From positions 186,001 to 250,000 of the forward strand of contig OZ253663.1 in the NCBI GenBank assembly GCA_965263215.1: a stretch of DNA of 64,000 nt, in the 5' to 3' direction. The position numbers were made by a program, and so were the translations under genes. Below, piece after piece: positions 36,344-45,716 of the stretch (its first letter is position 1; each line of letters opens with the position of its first letter). Origin of the DNA: UBA1672 sp965263215 (GTDB lineage Bacteria > Pseudomonadota > Alphaproteobacteria > Micavibrionales > Micavibrionaceae). The notes below the pieces were generated by a model that worked only from the letters and a program-made list of their open reading frames with translations, had not been told where the DNA came from and searched no databases.

Positions 36344-37396
36344 CTAAACCGCTTCATCAAGCGGCTCCCTATCTTGGTGTACATCTCTTGGATCATACAA
36401 ATTCAAACGATCAATCAGGGATAAAATTTCACCGATTTCCTTTTTCATCGACAGAATAGAGCGCGGGTCAGTCGCGGGGATTTCCAAATCGGCGGGTTCG
36501 AAATAATTATACTGGCTCTGTATAAGAACGAGCATCTTACTGTCATAAAAGGCCGCCATCATGCTCTTGCCGTCATATTCTTCCTGCAAGCCCTTTAAAC
36601 GCTCCATCATCACCGGGTCAATCAGATAGCGCGCCTCCACCTGATCATTGGTGTAAACATCGAATATTTTTTCAAATTCGGGATCAACCAGATTGGCGCG
36701 TTTGAGCTTTTTTGACCTCTCCTTGAACCATTCACTGATTTTACCGCGATCTTTATCGAGCGTCGTATGACCGTAGAATTTCTTAGATTTCATATCGAGC
36801 AATATCGCAAGCCCCTTAAACACAGAGACATAGCGCGTGCGATTTTTACTGCGGCGTTTTTGTTGAAAATCAATTTCGGAAAATTCGATATCGACGCCCT
36901 TATACGTCCCCTCGAAATAATCTTCGCTTTTATAACGATCATGATTAGGCAAAATTTTAGAAGGCCACATTTTATGGAGCTTTATCTCACCTTCCACATC
37001 ATAGCGAAAATCACCGAAAAGATTGGCGAGATTCGGCAAGACCTCTTGCTTGTACGCCTTGTTATATTGTCGTTTCGGCTGCGTTACCCACCAATATAAG
37101 CCGCCGATAACTGCGATTGTCAGACCTGCCGCGCTATCATCATTGCTACTTTGTAGCCATAATAGCATATAATCCAGATAGCCCGTAAAAGGCGTTACAA
37201 TAAACGCCGCCGGAATGGCAATTTTCTTGCGGAATTTATAGGTTTTAAACTTCTCTTTGCGTATGACCTCAAGACGCTCTAGCTGCTCTTTACTGGCCTC
37301 TAAAAAATCAAGATCATCTTGATCACGAATATCTTTAATTTCAGGTAATTCGCGCTTGTCCCGCTTTAACAAAAGCCCCAAAATATTAAAGCTCAT
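36344..37396 (-). CDS. DUF3137-family membrane protein
   Basis: A 350-residue protein with two helices near residues 55-80 and 90-108, then a cytoplasmic domain. The blocks YKQEVLPNLANLFGDFRYDVEGEI and YFEGTYKGVDIEFSEIDFQQKRR followed by VFKGLAILLDM are those of the DUF3137 family, sometimes found with LemA proteins. The function is unknown. It lies six bases after the small acidic gene on the same strand, suggesting cotranscription. No lemA is in the window. Confidence 0.75.
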   Translation of the reverse strand: MSFNILGLLLKRDKRELPEIKDIRDQDDLDFLEASKEQLERLEVIRKEKFKTYKFRKKIAIPAAFIVTPFTGYLDYMLLWLQSSNDDSAAGLTIAVIGGLYWWVTQPKRQYNKAYKQEVLPNLANLFGDFRYDVEGEIKLHKMWPSKILPNHDRYKSEDYFEGTYKGVDIEFSEIDFQQKRRSKNRTRYVSVFKGLAILLDMKSKKFYGHTTLDKDRGKISEWFKERSKKLKRANLVDPEFEKIFDVYTNDQVEARYLIDPVMMERLKGLQEEYDGKSMMAAFYDSKMLVLIQSQYNYFEPADLEIPATDPRSILSMKKEIGEILSLIDRLNLYDPRDVHQDREPLDEAV

Positions 37397-37402
37397 AAAC
37401 AG

Positions 37403-37777
37403 CTACCCTTGTGTTGGAGAATCCTCGGCATCATGATCTGCGCCGTGTGTATTATGATAACATACAGCCGCAAAGTTAAGAAAGCCTTGACGCTCCTCTG
37501 TGCTGAGGCCGCCTTTGGCAACAAGTTGGTCTGCGACATCTGCCGCCTTCGCCTTATAAGCCCCCTCAGTGGCCTGATCAGCATCCTGACGCACCAACCA
37601 GTTCAAAACCGCCTCAACCGCATCCATATCCTCTGTATCGGGCGTTTCATATCCATTATTCGCATGATACGCGCGCGTCATAATCAATAAGCCATTATTC
37701 ACCATATCGGTATAAGTCTCATGATCATCGTTTCCGCGAAAAAAAGCGCCTGAATCATCTCGAAATTTATCCAACAT
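37403..37777 (-). CDS. Small acidic hypothetical protein
   Basis: 124 residues from the ATG at 37777, which has GAGGG upstream. The longer frame to 37852 has no such site and would overlap the divergent tag gene, so it is not used. The protein is soluble, Asp/Glu/Ala-rich, mostly helical, with a conserved-looking core FFRGNDDHETYTDMVNNGLL. No domain is recognised. It is the first gene of a two-gene unit with the DUF3137 gene. Confidence 0.6.
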   Translation of the reverse strand: MLDKFRDDSGAFFRGNDDHETYTDMVNNGLLIMTRAYHANNGYETPDTEDMDAVEAVLNWLVRQDADQATEGAYKAKAADVADQLVAKGGLSTEERQGFLNFAAVCYHNTHGADHDAEDSPTQG

Positions 37778-37830
37778 AATGATACCCTCACTGGTCAAAA
37801 ACACACTTACAAAAAGGTCGCAGAAAACCC

Positions 37831-38433
37831 ATGGGAACGCAAGAAAAACCAAGTTTAATCAAAGGCCATGACGAGCACAGCCGATGTTGGTGGTGCGGCG
37901 ATGACCCGCTCTATGTGCGCTATCACGATGAGGAATGGGGGCGGCAGGTTCATGATGATGTACGTCTTTTTGAAAAGATTTGTCTGGAAGGATTTCAAGC
38001 GGGTTTAAGCTGGATCACGATCTTACGAAAACGTGAGAATTTTCGCGCGGCGTTCGCTGATTTCGATTTTCATAAAGTCGCCAAATTCGACAATGACGAT
38101 ATTAATAAACTGCTTCAGAACGAGGGCATTATCCGCCATCGCGGCAAGATCGAGGCCACCATTAACAACGCCCGGCGCGCACTTGAATTGATTGAAGAAC
38201 AAGGATCACTGAGTGATTATTTCTGGTCTTATAAGCCAAGCCCCAAGCCTTTACCCAAGGAGATCAGCGAGATACCGTCTAAAACGGATATATCAGCGGC
38301 CCTGTCGAAAGACTTAAAAAAACGAGGATGGAAATTTGTCGGGCCAACAACGGTTTATGCGTTTATGCAAGCCATGGGCATGGTGAATGACCATATTGAT
38401 GGTTGCTATACATCAAAAATTAAATCTGATTGA
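37831..38433 (+). CDS. tag: DNA-3-methyladenine glycosylase I
   Basis: A 200-residue base-excision enzyme removing 3-methyladenine. It starts the conserved part with CWWCGDDPLYVRYHDEEWG, has the LFEKICLEGFQAGLSWITIL core, IIRHRGKIEATINNA, and FVGPTTVYAFMQAMGMVNDHIDGC. The N-terminal cysteine and the C-terminal His and Cys are the zinc ligands of the Tag family. Its stop lies six bases from the convergent stop of the giant 1,519-residue gene. Confidence 0.95.
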   Translation: MGTQEKPSLIKGHDEHSRCWWCGDDPLYVRYHDEEWGRQVHDDVRLFEKICLEGFQAGLSWITILRKRENFRAAFADFDFHKVAKFDNDDINKLLQNEGIIRHRGKIEATINNARRALELIEEQGSLSDYFWSYKPSPKPLPKEISEIPSKTDISAALSKDLKKRGWKFVGPTTVYAFMQAMGMVNDHIDGCYTSKIKSD

Positions 38434-38439
38434 ATTGGC

Positions 38440-41400
38440 TTATCTATTGCCGCCCATATTGTGGCCGTGAAGAAACTCTTCAACTGGTCTATCATAAGGA
38501 TCTGTAGGATTAGCATTCATATCCCCTTGATTTTCGCGAACACCTTGCATAATTCTGTGCAAACGCTCTTGCTCCTCAGGTGAGAAATCATCAATTGTAT
38601 AGTTATTTCCTCGGAAAGGACCATTCTTGAAGATACGTGCCAATGCATCTATCTGTGCGGCGCCGGCTGTGGTCGCTCCACGAATAATTGCAGGTGTATT
38701 TTCATAGGCTTTAAGAGCCAAGCCCGTTGAGGTCGCATCATACTCACGCTCATCATCATGAGAGTGCGGATGCGTGTGAGAATAGCTACCATGAGAATGG
38801 GAATGGGTATGACCGCTTCTGTCGTTATAGTGGCCACTTGTACCAACACGACCGGAACGCGCTAATTCATCCAAACGCTGCTTTTCGGCATCGCTCAGGC
38901 CATCATTTCTTCTTTCATGGTTAGGCATCGGAACTCTGCCGTTTCTTTGCTCAACCTCATAGCCTGTGCGGTATGCCGATCTTTCAGCAACTGACGCAAC
39001 ATAATCGCGCGAATTTGTTCTGGAAAGAGATTCACCATAAACCGCCTGGAACGCTGTAATTGTGTTTAGACCATTACCGCGCGCCGGAACGATCGCCATT
39101 AAGCCCATATAACCGTCGGTCTGCGCCCATCTTACTGAGCCACCGGGGGTACGTTCATATTCATCAATAAAGTCATCAAGGCGTCTTGCACCATAATCAT
39201 GACGCTGAGGATCAAACCCTTCAACAATATCAGTGTTACCTTGTCTTTGCTGTGGAATTGGTGTGATTGCATCTGTTTCATAATCAACAAAACGGAATTC
39301 TAAATCACCGCGCTCATTTTTGTACGCCAAAACAACATCCATATCAGGGTGGCTTATTCCATGCGCATCAAGCTCCAACATAATAACACCGTCAGGGTTT
39401 CTGTCATTACGCATTTGCTGCTCAAACATCACTTCTAACGGGTGCATAACATCTCTGTCCGCCGTCTCTCTAACACCGGGAATGTCGTTCAATTTCAATT
39501 TTTCAGTTAAGAACGCTGCCTGCGTATCAGTGACCATTCTAAGATCACGAATAGTTTCAGGTCTGTCATGCTGCGGCGCTGTACGCTCCGGCACCACAAG
39601 CGGTATCACGGGAACGTCAGGTGTTGTATTGGTCTCAACAGTAACTTCTGGCGCTCTCATATTGATTGATCTTTGGAAAGGCTCTAATCCCAACACCTTG
39701 TTAATGACGTCACGAACGCCGCGATCAGTTGGGTTTTCCCAGTTGTAGTTATCAAGCAAAGCCTTCAAATCATCCGCATCACCATCTTGAATTTTATGCG
39801 TAGACAGATAAAGGTCCATATCCAGTTCAACAAACTTATCATCTGATGGATCATCATTGCCGTTTTTATCGCGAATAATCGCAAAAACTGATGTATCGCC
39901 GGGTCTTGTGAAGAACAGTGGAATTTCACATGGCTTATCTTTGTTATATTCCAAATATTGATCACGAAGCGGATCATCACCTGTAAGGTCTGTTTCCACA
40001 GGGGCAGCATCAGGAACCCACTGCGCAAGCTTAAGGTCAAACTGATTACCGAAGTGGGACTGTTCAAGAACTGTATGTTCCTGTCTTGGCCCTGCTGTAC
40101 GATCTGTATTACTGGTTGAGAAATAATCTGTACCAATACCAGCGCCATCAGCACCGATCACGGCCTCTGAGAGTTTTGCAACATCCGCCGCACTCACACC
40201 TTGATCCTGAAGATATGTCGTAACAGTATTCAGATTTTCAAGTGTCAATTTACGATCAAAATTATCCAAGTGGTCTTGAGTAATAACAGTACTTTGTTCT
40301 TCTAACTCATGAATTTGCGCACGAATTAATGTTTCTTCAATCACCGCGTTTGTATATGGCGTTAGCATATCTGTGTAAACGCCGTCGCTGTTCTTCATGC
40401 CAGCCGCATTTAATGACAATCCCAAAGCCTCGGCATTGTCGCCCAGAACGGCCTGTATATCATCAACGCGACCATGCGCGTAACGTGTTGGCCCGCTCAT
40501 TTGGTTGGCGTTGTTTGGGTTATAAATCAGCTCAACATTCTTATCGCCGGCCTCGATAACCTCTGCATCAACAGCAGGTGCATTAGACTCACGCTCTCTG
40601 TTTTCTCCATCAGGAGATACAACGGCCGTAATGGCTTCGCTTGTACCAAGTTGCAAACCATCATTATCATCTTCAGCAGGGACTTCCAAAGGCGTCTCTG
40701 TACCAGTTGTTACCGGCGTGGTTGCATTTGGATCTGTTGTATCTGTTGGCGTACCTACGCCGGGAACGGCAAAGCCGGAAGCGGCTAATCCTTGCATTTC
40801 TCTGGATGTTTCTTCCAGATATGCATTCAACTGTTCCGTATCTAGCGTCGCACCGCCTCTAAATCTCTCACCTGATTCTAGCAGACTTTGAGAAAACACC
40901 TGTTGTGCATTCGCAAGATCCGTACTGTTTTGAGCCGCAATTAAAGCGTCCTCGACAGCCTGACGAACAACATCTTCGTCTTGATCTTTGAAAATAATAC
41001 CCATGGCCATTTTGAATGCACCACCATCCATCTTGTCCATGATCGCATCTTTTGTTCTTGCCATTACGGCGGCATGGTCTGCCCCTTCACCAAGCTCTTC
41101 TTTGGCTTTGTTATAGAACGATGCGAAATTCTCTTCTATAAGCGGCTGCGAGCGCTCAAGAGCGGCAGCATCATCATTGTCACCCCATAGGCGACCAACA
41201 TTAATACCAAAGAATTGACTTAAGATACCGCCAATCATTTGTCCGAATTCAGAATTCGTGAAGAAATCTTGCAACCAGCCCTTTAAACCCGGCATCCACT
41301 GATCCATAAGACCGGAGGCCGCACTCATCATCAAATTGGTCTGATTGGTTTGTCTTGCTTTCTCGTTATCGTACACGCCCTGTTGTTGCAACACATCCAT

Positions 41401-42999
41401 ACTTTGGAAGAATGTATTGAGCTGCCTTACAGCCTCAAGGTCCTTTTGATAGGTTTGTTCGAACTGAGCGCGATTTTGCATATCTTGCTGATACTGCGCT
41501 TTCTGTTCGTCCGTTGCATCTGCTCCGGGTGCTGTCGGCTCTGTATCATCAAAAGTCAGTAATGCGCGTGCTAACTGTTGTTGCTCTTCAGCACTTGCAC
41601 CGGATAAGGCTCCACCGCTAGCACCAAACATTCTAAGAGGTGTACCGTCCGCAGATTTAATCTGATCACGGATGAACTGGAATTCGGGCTTGGTCATAAT
41701 CGCAAGCCTTAAATTTTCACCAACAGCCGAATTATAAGTCCCATCAGGGTTCTCATCGCCATTGAGCATTTTTAAGCCCATGATCAATTTAGATGCCAAA
41801 TCCTGAGAATTTGCACCAAACGTATCGTCAGCGAGATCAGCCTCCGTGAGGGGCGTAATAATTGTATCTGTCAAACCAAACTGAGAGATCATGCCGCCGA
41901 TACCTGGCAGATTATCTAACTGGCCGCCTAATTCAGACAGAACGCCTTCCACAACCAAAATAGCCTTCGCTTTTTCCAACTCAGGGTCTACTGGCGTTGT
42001 TGTTTCTTCACCACCTTGCGGTGTTGTTGTTTCTTCACCACCTTGCGGTGTTGTTGTTTCTTCACCACCCTGCGGCGTTGTTGTTTCTTCACCACCCTGC
42101 GGCGTTGTTGTTTCTTCACCACCCTGCGGCGTTGTTGTTTCTTCACCACCCTGCGGCGTTGTTGTGCCATCTATAGGCACTTCTACGGTCTCCTGAATCT
42201 CACGTTCCACCATTGTTATCGGACGCAATTCATTGGCAGAACTTAATCTGTTCAACGTTCTGAACAAAGTATTTCTGTCATCTTCGTCTATCACCAAGGA
42301 CATCTTTGCGCGCTGAATCATGCTGAGATCCGCGATTTTCTCTGTAAGAGCGCGCCCTAATTCAGGTGTATAGCCATCATCGGGGAATCGTGCACTTAAG
42401 CCTGTTGCTTCTTTCAACGTATCCAATATGCCATTCAAGGAGTTAAGCGATGCTTGATCCCACTGCCCATCACGTCTTGTCATCTGAGCCAAAGCAGGGT
42501 CATCATCATCTTTTAACTGGTTATATTTACCGATTGCCTGTGACAACATAGTCTGAGCGGTACGGTTTGCCTCTCTTGTTGCGGCAGAAAGAGTTCTGTC
42601 CGGCTCTGTCACTGTTCTCGTTCTTATCTCCGTACGTGTGGTGGGAGCAGTTTCCTCGTTACCACCAGAATTTGGAATAAGAGAAACAGGTGTTGCACTT
42701 GCATCCAAGTCCGTTGTCGCATCTCCTGCATTAGCAATCATCGTCGCAGCAAGATCTTGCTCGATACCCAAATTACGGGCAACCTCTGCAGTTAACGCAT
42801 TCATAGCATTCTGATTTATATACTCAAGGGTCAAAACCATTGGCTGAGCAGCCTTGTACGTATTCAACTTGTCTTCAAGCGTGTCCATAACAGACTGCCC
42901 AAACGCACTTGTGTAAGTATCCGGAACTTGCATTCCAATACCTTTGGCAATCCCAACGATAACGTCCTGTGGAGTAAGATTGGTTGTATTTTCTGGCAT
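38440..42999 (-). CDS. Giant hypothetical protein (1,519 aa) with tandem TTTPQGGEE repeats and His-rich tract
   Basis: I recognise no family. There is no signal peptide or membrane helix. The order is a helical N-terminal region (1-270), six copies of a 9-residue TTTPQGGEE repeat (about 277-335) as a flexible acidic linker, a second largely helical Gln/Asp/Asn-rich region (340-760), a PT-rich linker, a mixed alpha/beta region (about 800-1380) and then a His/Ser tract (SGHTHSHSHGSYSHTHPHSH, about 1400). A last conserved-looking helix follows. Cysteine is almost absent. The size, acidity and modular linkers fit a secreted or surface effector exported without a Sec signal, but there is no direct proof. 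The upstream neighbour on the strand is a secreted protein. Confidence 0.6.
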   Translation of the reverse strand: MPENTTNLTPQDVIVGIAKGIGMQVPDTYTSAFGQSVMDTLEDKLNTYKAAQPMVLTLEYINQNAMNALTAEVARNLGIEQDLAATMIANAGDATTDLDASATPVSLIPNSGGNEETAPTTRTEIRTRTVTEPDRTLSAATREANRTAQTMLSQAIGKYNQLKDDDDPALAQMTRRDGQWDQASLNSLNGILDTLKEATGLSARFPDDGYTPELGRALTEKIADLSMIQRAKMSLVIDEDDRNTLFRTLNRLSSANELRPITMVEREIQETVEVPIDGTTTPQGGEETTTPQGGEETTTPQGGEETTTPQGGEETTTPQGGEETTTPQGGEETTTPVDPELEKAKAILVVEGVLSELGGQLDNLPGIGGMISQFGLTDTIITPLTEADLADDTFGANSQDLASKLIMGLKMLNGDENPDGTYNSAVGENLRLAIMTKPEFQFIRDQIKSADGTPLRMFGASGGALSGASAEEQQQLARALLTFDDTEPTAPGADATDEQKAQYQQDMQNRAQFEQTYQKDLEAVRQLNTFFQSMDVLQQQGVYDNEKARQTNQTNLMMSAASGLMDQWMPGLKGWLQDFFTNSEFGQMIGGILSQFFGINVGRLWGDNDDAAALERSQPLIEENFASFYNKAKEELGEGADHAAVMARTKDAIMDKMDGGAFKMAMGIIFKDQDEDVVRQAVEDALIAAQNSTDLANAQQVFSQSLLESGERFRGGATLDTEQLNAYLEETSREMQGLAASGFAVPGVGTPTDTTDPNATTPVTTGTETPLEVPAEDDNDGLQLGTSEAITAVVSPDGENRERESNAPAVDAEVIEAGDKNVELIYNPNNANQMSGPTRYAHGRVDDIQAVLGDNAEALGLSLNAAGMKNSDGVYTDMLTPYTNAVIEETLIRAQIHELEEQSTVITQDHLDNFDRKLTLENLNTVTTYLQDQGVSAADVAKLSEAVIGADGAGIGTDYFSTSNTDRTAGPRQEHTVLEQSHFGNQFDLKLAQWVPDAAPVETDLTGDDPLRDQYLEYNKDKPCEIPLFFTRPGDTSVFAIIRDKNGNDDPSDDKFVELDMDLYLSTHKIQDGDADDLKALLDNYNWENPTDRGVRDVINKVLGLEPFQRSINMRAPEVTVETNTTPDVPVIPLVVPERTAPQHDRPETIRDLRMVTDTQAAFLTEKLKLNDIPGVRETADRDVMHPLEVMFEQQMRNDRNPDGVIMLELDAHGISHPDMDVVLAYKNERGDLEFRFVDYETDAITPIPQQRQGNTDIVEGFDPQRHDYGARRLDDFIDEYERTPGGSVRWAQTDGYMGLMAIVPARGNGLNTITAFQAVYGESLSRTNSRDYVASVAERSAYRTGYEVEQRNGRVPMPNHERRNDGLSDAEKQRLDELARSGRVGTSGHYNDRSGHTHSHSHGSYSHTHPHSHDDEREYDATSTGLALKAYENTPAIIRGATTAGAAQIDALARIFKNGPFRGNNYTIDDFSPEEQERLHRIMQGVRENQGDMNANPTDPYDRPVEEFLHGHNMGGNR
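41993..42154. repeat. 27-bp tandem repeat, six copies plus a partial
   Basis: Six contiguous 27-base units lie in frame in the giant gene, with a partial seventh after 42154. On the plus strand units 1-2 end CCTTGC and the later units end CCCTGC. The units are otherwise nearly identical, suggesting recent expansion by slippage or recombination. Confidence 0.9.
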
Positions 43000-43210
43000 T
43001 TGACACCCTTATATCACCGAGCCTTTTTTTGTGGCTCTATTTTCATCACCTTAAATTCGATTCTGCGAAAGCTTTTCTTATTATTTATATTGGCTTTTCA
43101 CATCTATTACACGAATTACAACACATTCTTACATATTATGGATTTTTTTTCAAATTTAATTTTCTTATGGCAATAATATTGTAAGAGCAGGAAAACAAAG
43201 GCTCAAATGA

Positions 43211-43242
43211 GGCAGAATACATAAAATACGTAATATTCCGCC
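43211..43242 (-). terminator. Possible hairpin after secreted helical protein gene
   Basis: GGCAGAATA and TATTCCGCC pair with one mismatch around a 14-base loop, 21 bases past the stop of the 43263 gene. There is no good T-run. Confidence 0.3.
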
Positions 43243-43262
43243 TTCATTTAAAATATAGCGTT

Positions 43263-43880
43263 TTATTCTTGGTTTTTCTTAACCATATTTGGATAGCTTT
43301 GCAGCGTTGCTGCGAGCATCTTTTTCATGTTTTCTTGTGTTTCATCCATCTTGCTCATCATAAACTCACAAGCCTCTGGGGTCGTGAGCGGCGTTTTCTC
43401 GAACTGAGAGGAGTTATGCGCTCTCGTTTCATCAACCAAGGCATATATTTGCGTTAGTTCTTGTTGAGAAACATAGTCCTGCGCAAGCCCCATGCTTTTG
43501 ATATTCGCATCCACTTCTTTCATGCTGCCACCAACATTCTTTTCCCAGCCTGCAAACTTATTGTTCAAATCATCTAACATGTCCGGGTTATTTTGTTTAC
43601 AGCCCTGCACAGCATTTCCGATATCTTGGCGTACAGCCTTAACAACGCTGAGAAGATTATAATTGGTGTACATGACCATGAAATGCGTCAATTCTGCCTG
43701 ATCAAGCTTTTTCATCACACCGTTAATTCTTTGTTTTAAGGCCTCTGATTGTGCTTTTGCCAAATCATTTTCTTTTGAACCTTCTTCAGCCTGGGACGCA
43801 TTACTTTGAGCGTAAACAGAACCAAGAGGCATAGCGAAAAATGCAAAACATGAACAAACAAATAATGTGCGTAGGAGCAT
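43263..43880 (-). CDS. Exported helical hypothetical protein
   Basis: A 205-residue protein with a signal peptide (about 1-24, ending VYA) and a mature part that is almost entirely helical and charged. Two cysteines (in GCKQNNPD and ACEFMMSK) could pair. No family is recognised. It lies on the same strand as, and upstream of, the giant repeat protein, separated by 263 AT-rich bases, so cotranscription is uncertain. It could be a periplasmic chaperone or accessory factor, but that is a guess. Confidence 0.6.
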   Translation of the reverse strand: MLLRTLFVCSCFAFFAMPLGSVYAQSNASQAEEGSKENDLAKAQSEALKQRINGVMKKLDQAELTHFMVMYTNYNLLSVVKAVRQDIGNAVQGCKQNNPDMLDDLNNKFAGWEKNVGGSMKEVDANIKSMGLAQDYVSQQELTQIYALVDETRAHNSSQFEKTPLTTPEACEFMMSKMDETQENMKKMLAATLQSYPNMVKKNQE

Positions 43881-43942
43881 GATGAATCCTTAACTTTATT
43901 AATTAATAAGGGATCATCTTAACGCCATAAATCACGAATAGC

Positions 43943-43972
43943 AAAAAAAAACCACCGGACTAAGCCGGTGGT
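43943..43972 (-). terminator. Strong rho-independent terminator
   Basis: ACCACCGG and CCGGTGGT form a perfect 8-bp stem with a 6-base loop, followed on the minus strand by eight T. It lies upstream of the 43880 gene start, so it ends a transcript coming from the right. The 35-residue ORF at 44227 is the only candidate. Confidence 0.85.
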
Positions 43973-44119
43973 AGAGAAATTGAGCTTAATTAATGATTTA
44001 AACTTAGATTTGCAGGTATTTGGGGCTCACAAATCTATATTTTAACCAAGCTCCGCACATAATAAACATATTTTACTAAACTTAAACTTGATCCGTTCGG
44101 AAAGGGGCTGCTCTCCCCT

Positions 44120-44227
44120 TTACATATCGCTCTCCCTTTTCTTTGCTGGTCTCGTCCAATAAAGCGATATAACGGAACACAAAATACATAAAACCGCTGA
44201 TAAAAATGCAATCACACCAAATGTCAT
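44120..44227 (-). CDS. 35-residue membrane peptide
   Basis: A short ORF with GGGAG ten bases before its ATG. Residues 4-24 are hydrophobic (GVIAFLSAVLCILCSVISLY) and the tail is basic (TRPAKKRE), a classic small single-pass membrane protein. The stop codon is followed directly by an AAAGGGG/CCCCTTT hairpin, and 150 bases later by a strong terminator. It is the only coding-like element that explains that terminator. No family is recognised. A regulatory subunit or a type I toxin are both conceivable. Confidence 0.55.
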   Translation of the reverse strand: MTFGVIAFLSAVLCILCSVISLYWTRPAKKRESDM

Positions 44228-44504
44228 AATCTTGTAACTCCCTATATATTTACCATAACATTCAATAAGTAAATACAAAGTAAATAAAATTAAAAATAAA
44301 TTTTTTTATTATTTAAGCGAAATAAATAAAGTAAAATTCAAATAAAATAAGTATAAAATTTAGATAAAATTTTAAATAAATTGCGAATACTTGATAATTG
44401 TATGATTTTAAAGGAAAATGTCAGAATCGGCTTGATTTCAAATACCTTTTAAGGCTTTGTATATCCTGCTATTTTTAAAGAAAACCCACGGTAAAAGACA
44501 AAAA
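44228..44504. other. Very AT-rich spacer with repeated AAATAAA-like runs
   Basis: This stretch separates the divergent 35-residue ORF and aminotransferase gene. About 44270-44395 is nearly free of G and C and repeats AAATAAA and AAAATAA variants. It probably holds the promoters of both neighbours and may be intrinsically curved. I see no gene in it. Confidence 0.6.
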
Positions 44505-45659
44505 ATGACAAAATTAAAACCATCGAATCGATCCGATATTGCTATGTTTCAGGCCCTAGACATCCTCCGTCAGGTCAATGAGCGTGAGGAACAAGGCGTT
44601 GATATTGTACGTATGGGCGCAGGGCAGCCCTGCTTTGGCGCACCGCAAGGGGCGCTTGATTACGCCATAGAGATGATTAAGAAAGATCCCACGCAAGGAT
44701 ACACGCAGGCCATTGGCATGCCATCCTTACGTGAACGTATCGCAGAATATTACGACAGTTATTATAATGTGACGATTTCACCTGCGAACGTTGTTATTAC
44801 AGGCGGCTCTTCTTGCGGGTTCATCCTTGATTTTCTGGCCGCCTTTGATGCGGGTGATCGCGTTGCGGTGACAACACCAACCTATCCCGCCTACCGGAAT
44901 ATCTTAAAATCACTGAACATAGAAGTCGTTGAGATTGAAGCCCGCGCAGAAGATAACTATCAACCAACGCTGGATCTTCTTGAAAATTGCGGGGAGAAAT
45001 TTGACGGGCTTATCATTAATTCCCCATCCAACCCATCCGGCACAATGATTGATGATACGGAACTGGAGAAAATATGTCAGTGGTGTGATGAACAGGGCAT
45101 TGTTCTGATATCAGACGAAGCCTATCACGGCATAACATATGAACATAAAGCGCCCACGGCGCGCCAATATTCCGAAAATGCCATTGTCCTGAACACCTTC
45201 TCTAAGTATTTCGCTATGACAGGATGGCGCATGGGTTGGACCGTTCTGCCGGATAATATGGTTGATCGGGTTAAGAAACTCGCAGAGAGCTTGTTCGTTT
45301 CCGCACCCACCATATCTCAACATGTCGCCTATAAGGTATTTGATCATCTGGATGAACTTGATGGTTATGTAGAGAGCTATCGTAAGAACAGAGATATCCT
45401 CCGTACGGAACTGCCCAAGGCCGGTATTCACAACTTCACCAATGGCGCAGGCGCGTTTTATGTGTATGCGGATATCCACCACCTAAGCAATGACAGCGAA
45501 CAATTCTGCATCAAGATGCTCGATGAAGCGTGCGTGTCAACAACGCCCGGTGTTGATTTTGATTTATCACGCGGTCACAAGGGCATTCGCATTTGCTACG
45601 CCGACAGTGAACAAAAAATCATTGAAGCCTGCAATCGCCTGAAAGAATGGCAGTCATAA
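44505..45659 (+). CDS. PLP-dependent class I/II aminotransferase
   Basis: About 384 residues from the ATG at 44505. The frame is open to a TTG at 44457, without support. It is a fold-type I enzyme with GAGQPCFGAP, YTQAIGMPSLRERIA, the NSPSNPSGT block, ISDEAYHGITYE, and the Schiff-base lysine in NTFSKYFAMTGWRMGW, and it ends with a conserved arginine in KGIRICYA. It resembles aspartate/alanine-type aminotransferases, but the exact substrate cannot be read from sequence. It is monocistronic, ending at a bidirectional terminator. Confidence 0.85.
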   Translation: MTKLKPSNRSDIAMFQALDILRQVNEREEQGVDIVRMGAGQPCFGAPQGALDYAIEMIKKDPTQGYTQAIGMPSLRERIAEYYDSYYNVTISPANVVITGGSSCGFILDFLAAFDAGDRVAVTTPTYPAYRNILKSLNIEVVEIEARAEDNYQPTLDLLENCGEKFDGLIINSPSNPSGTMIDDTELEKICQWCDEQGIVLISDEAYHGITYEHKAPTARQYSENAIVLNTFSKYFAMTGWRMGWTVLPDNMVDRVKKLAESLFVSAPTISQHVAYKVFDHLDELDGYVESYRKNRDILRTELPKAGIHNFTNGAGAFYVYADIHHLSNDSEQFCIKMLDEACVSTTPGVDFDLSRGHKGIRICYADSEQKIIEACNRLKEWQS

Positions 45660-45694
45660 AAAAAGGCAGTAAGATTAAACCTTACCGCCTTTTA
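45657..45694. terminator. Bidirectional terminator between aminotransferase and rne
   Basis: GGCAGTAAG and CTTACCGCC pair with one mismatch. An A-run precedes the stem and TTTT follows, so it works for both converging genes. Confidence 0.75.
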
Positions 45695-45716
45695 AAATTA
45701 ATACGAAATCCGCGTC

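Noticed and set aside
41993..42180. Repeat array taken as a possible CRISPR
   Set aside because: The units are contiguous, 27 bases, with no spacers, and encode an in-frame TTTPQGGEE linker.
41891..42246. Plus-strand and other-frame ORFs across the repeat (Pro/Cys- or Arg/Gln-rich)
   Set aside because: They exist only because a 27-base repeat keeps every frame open. There is no ribosome site, and the giant minus-strand gene explains the DNA.
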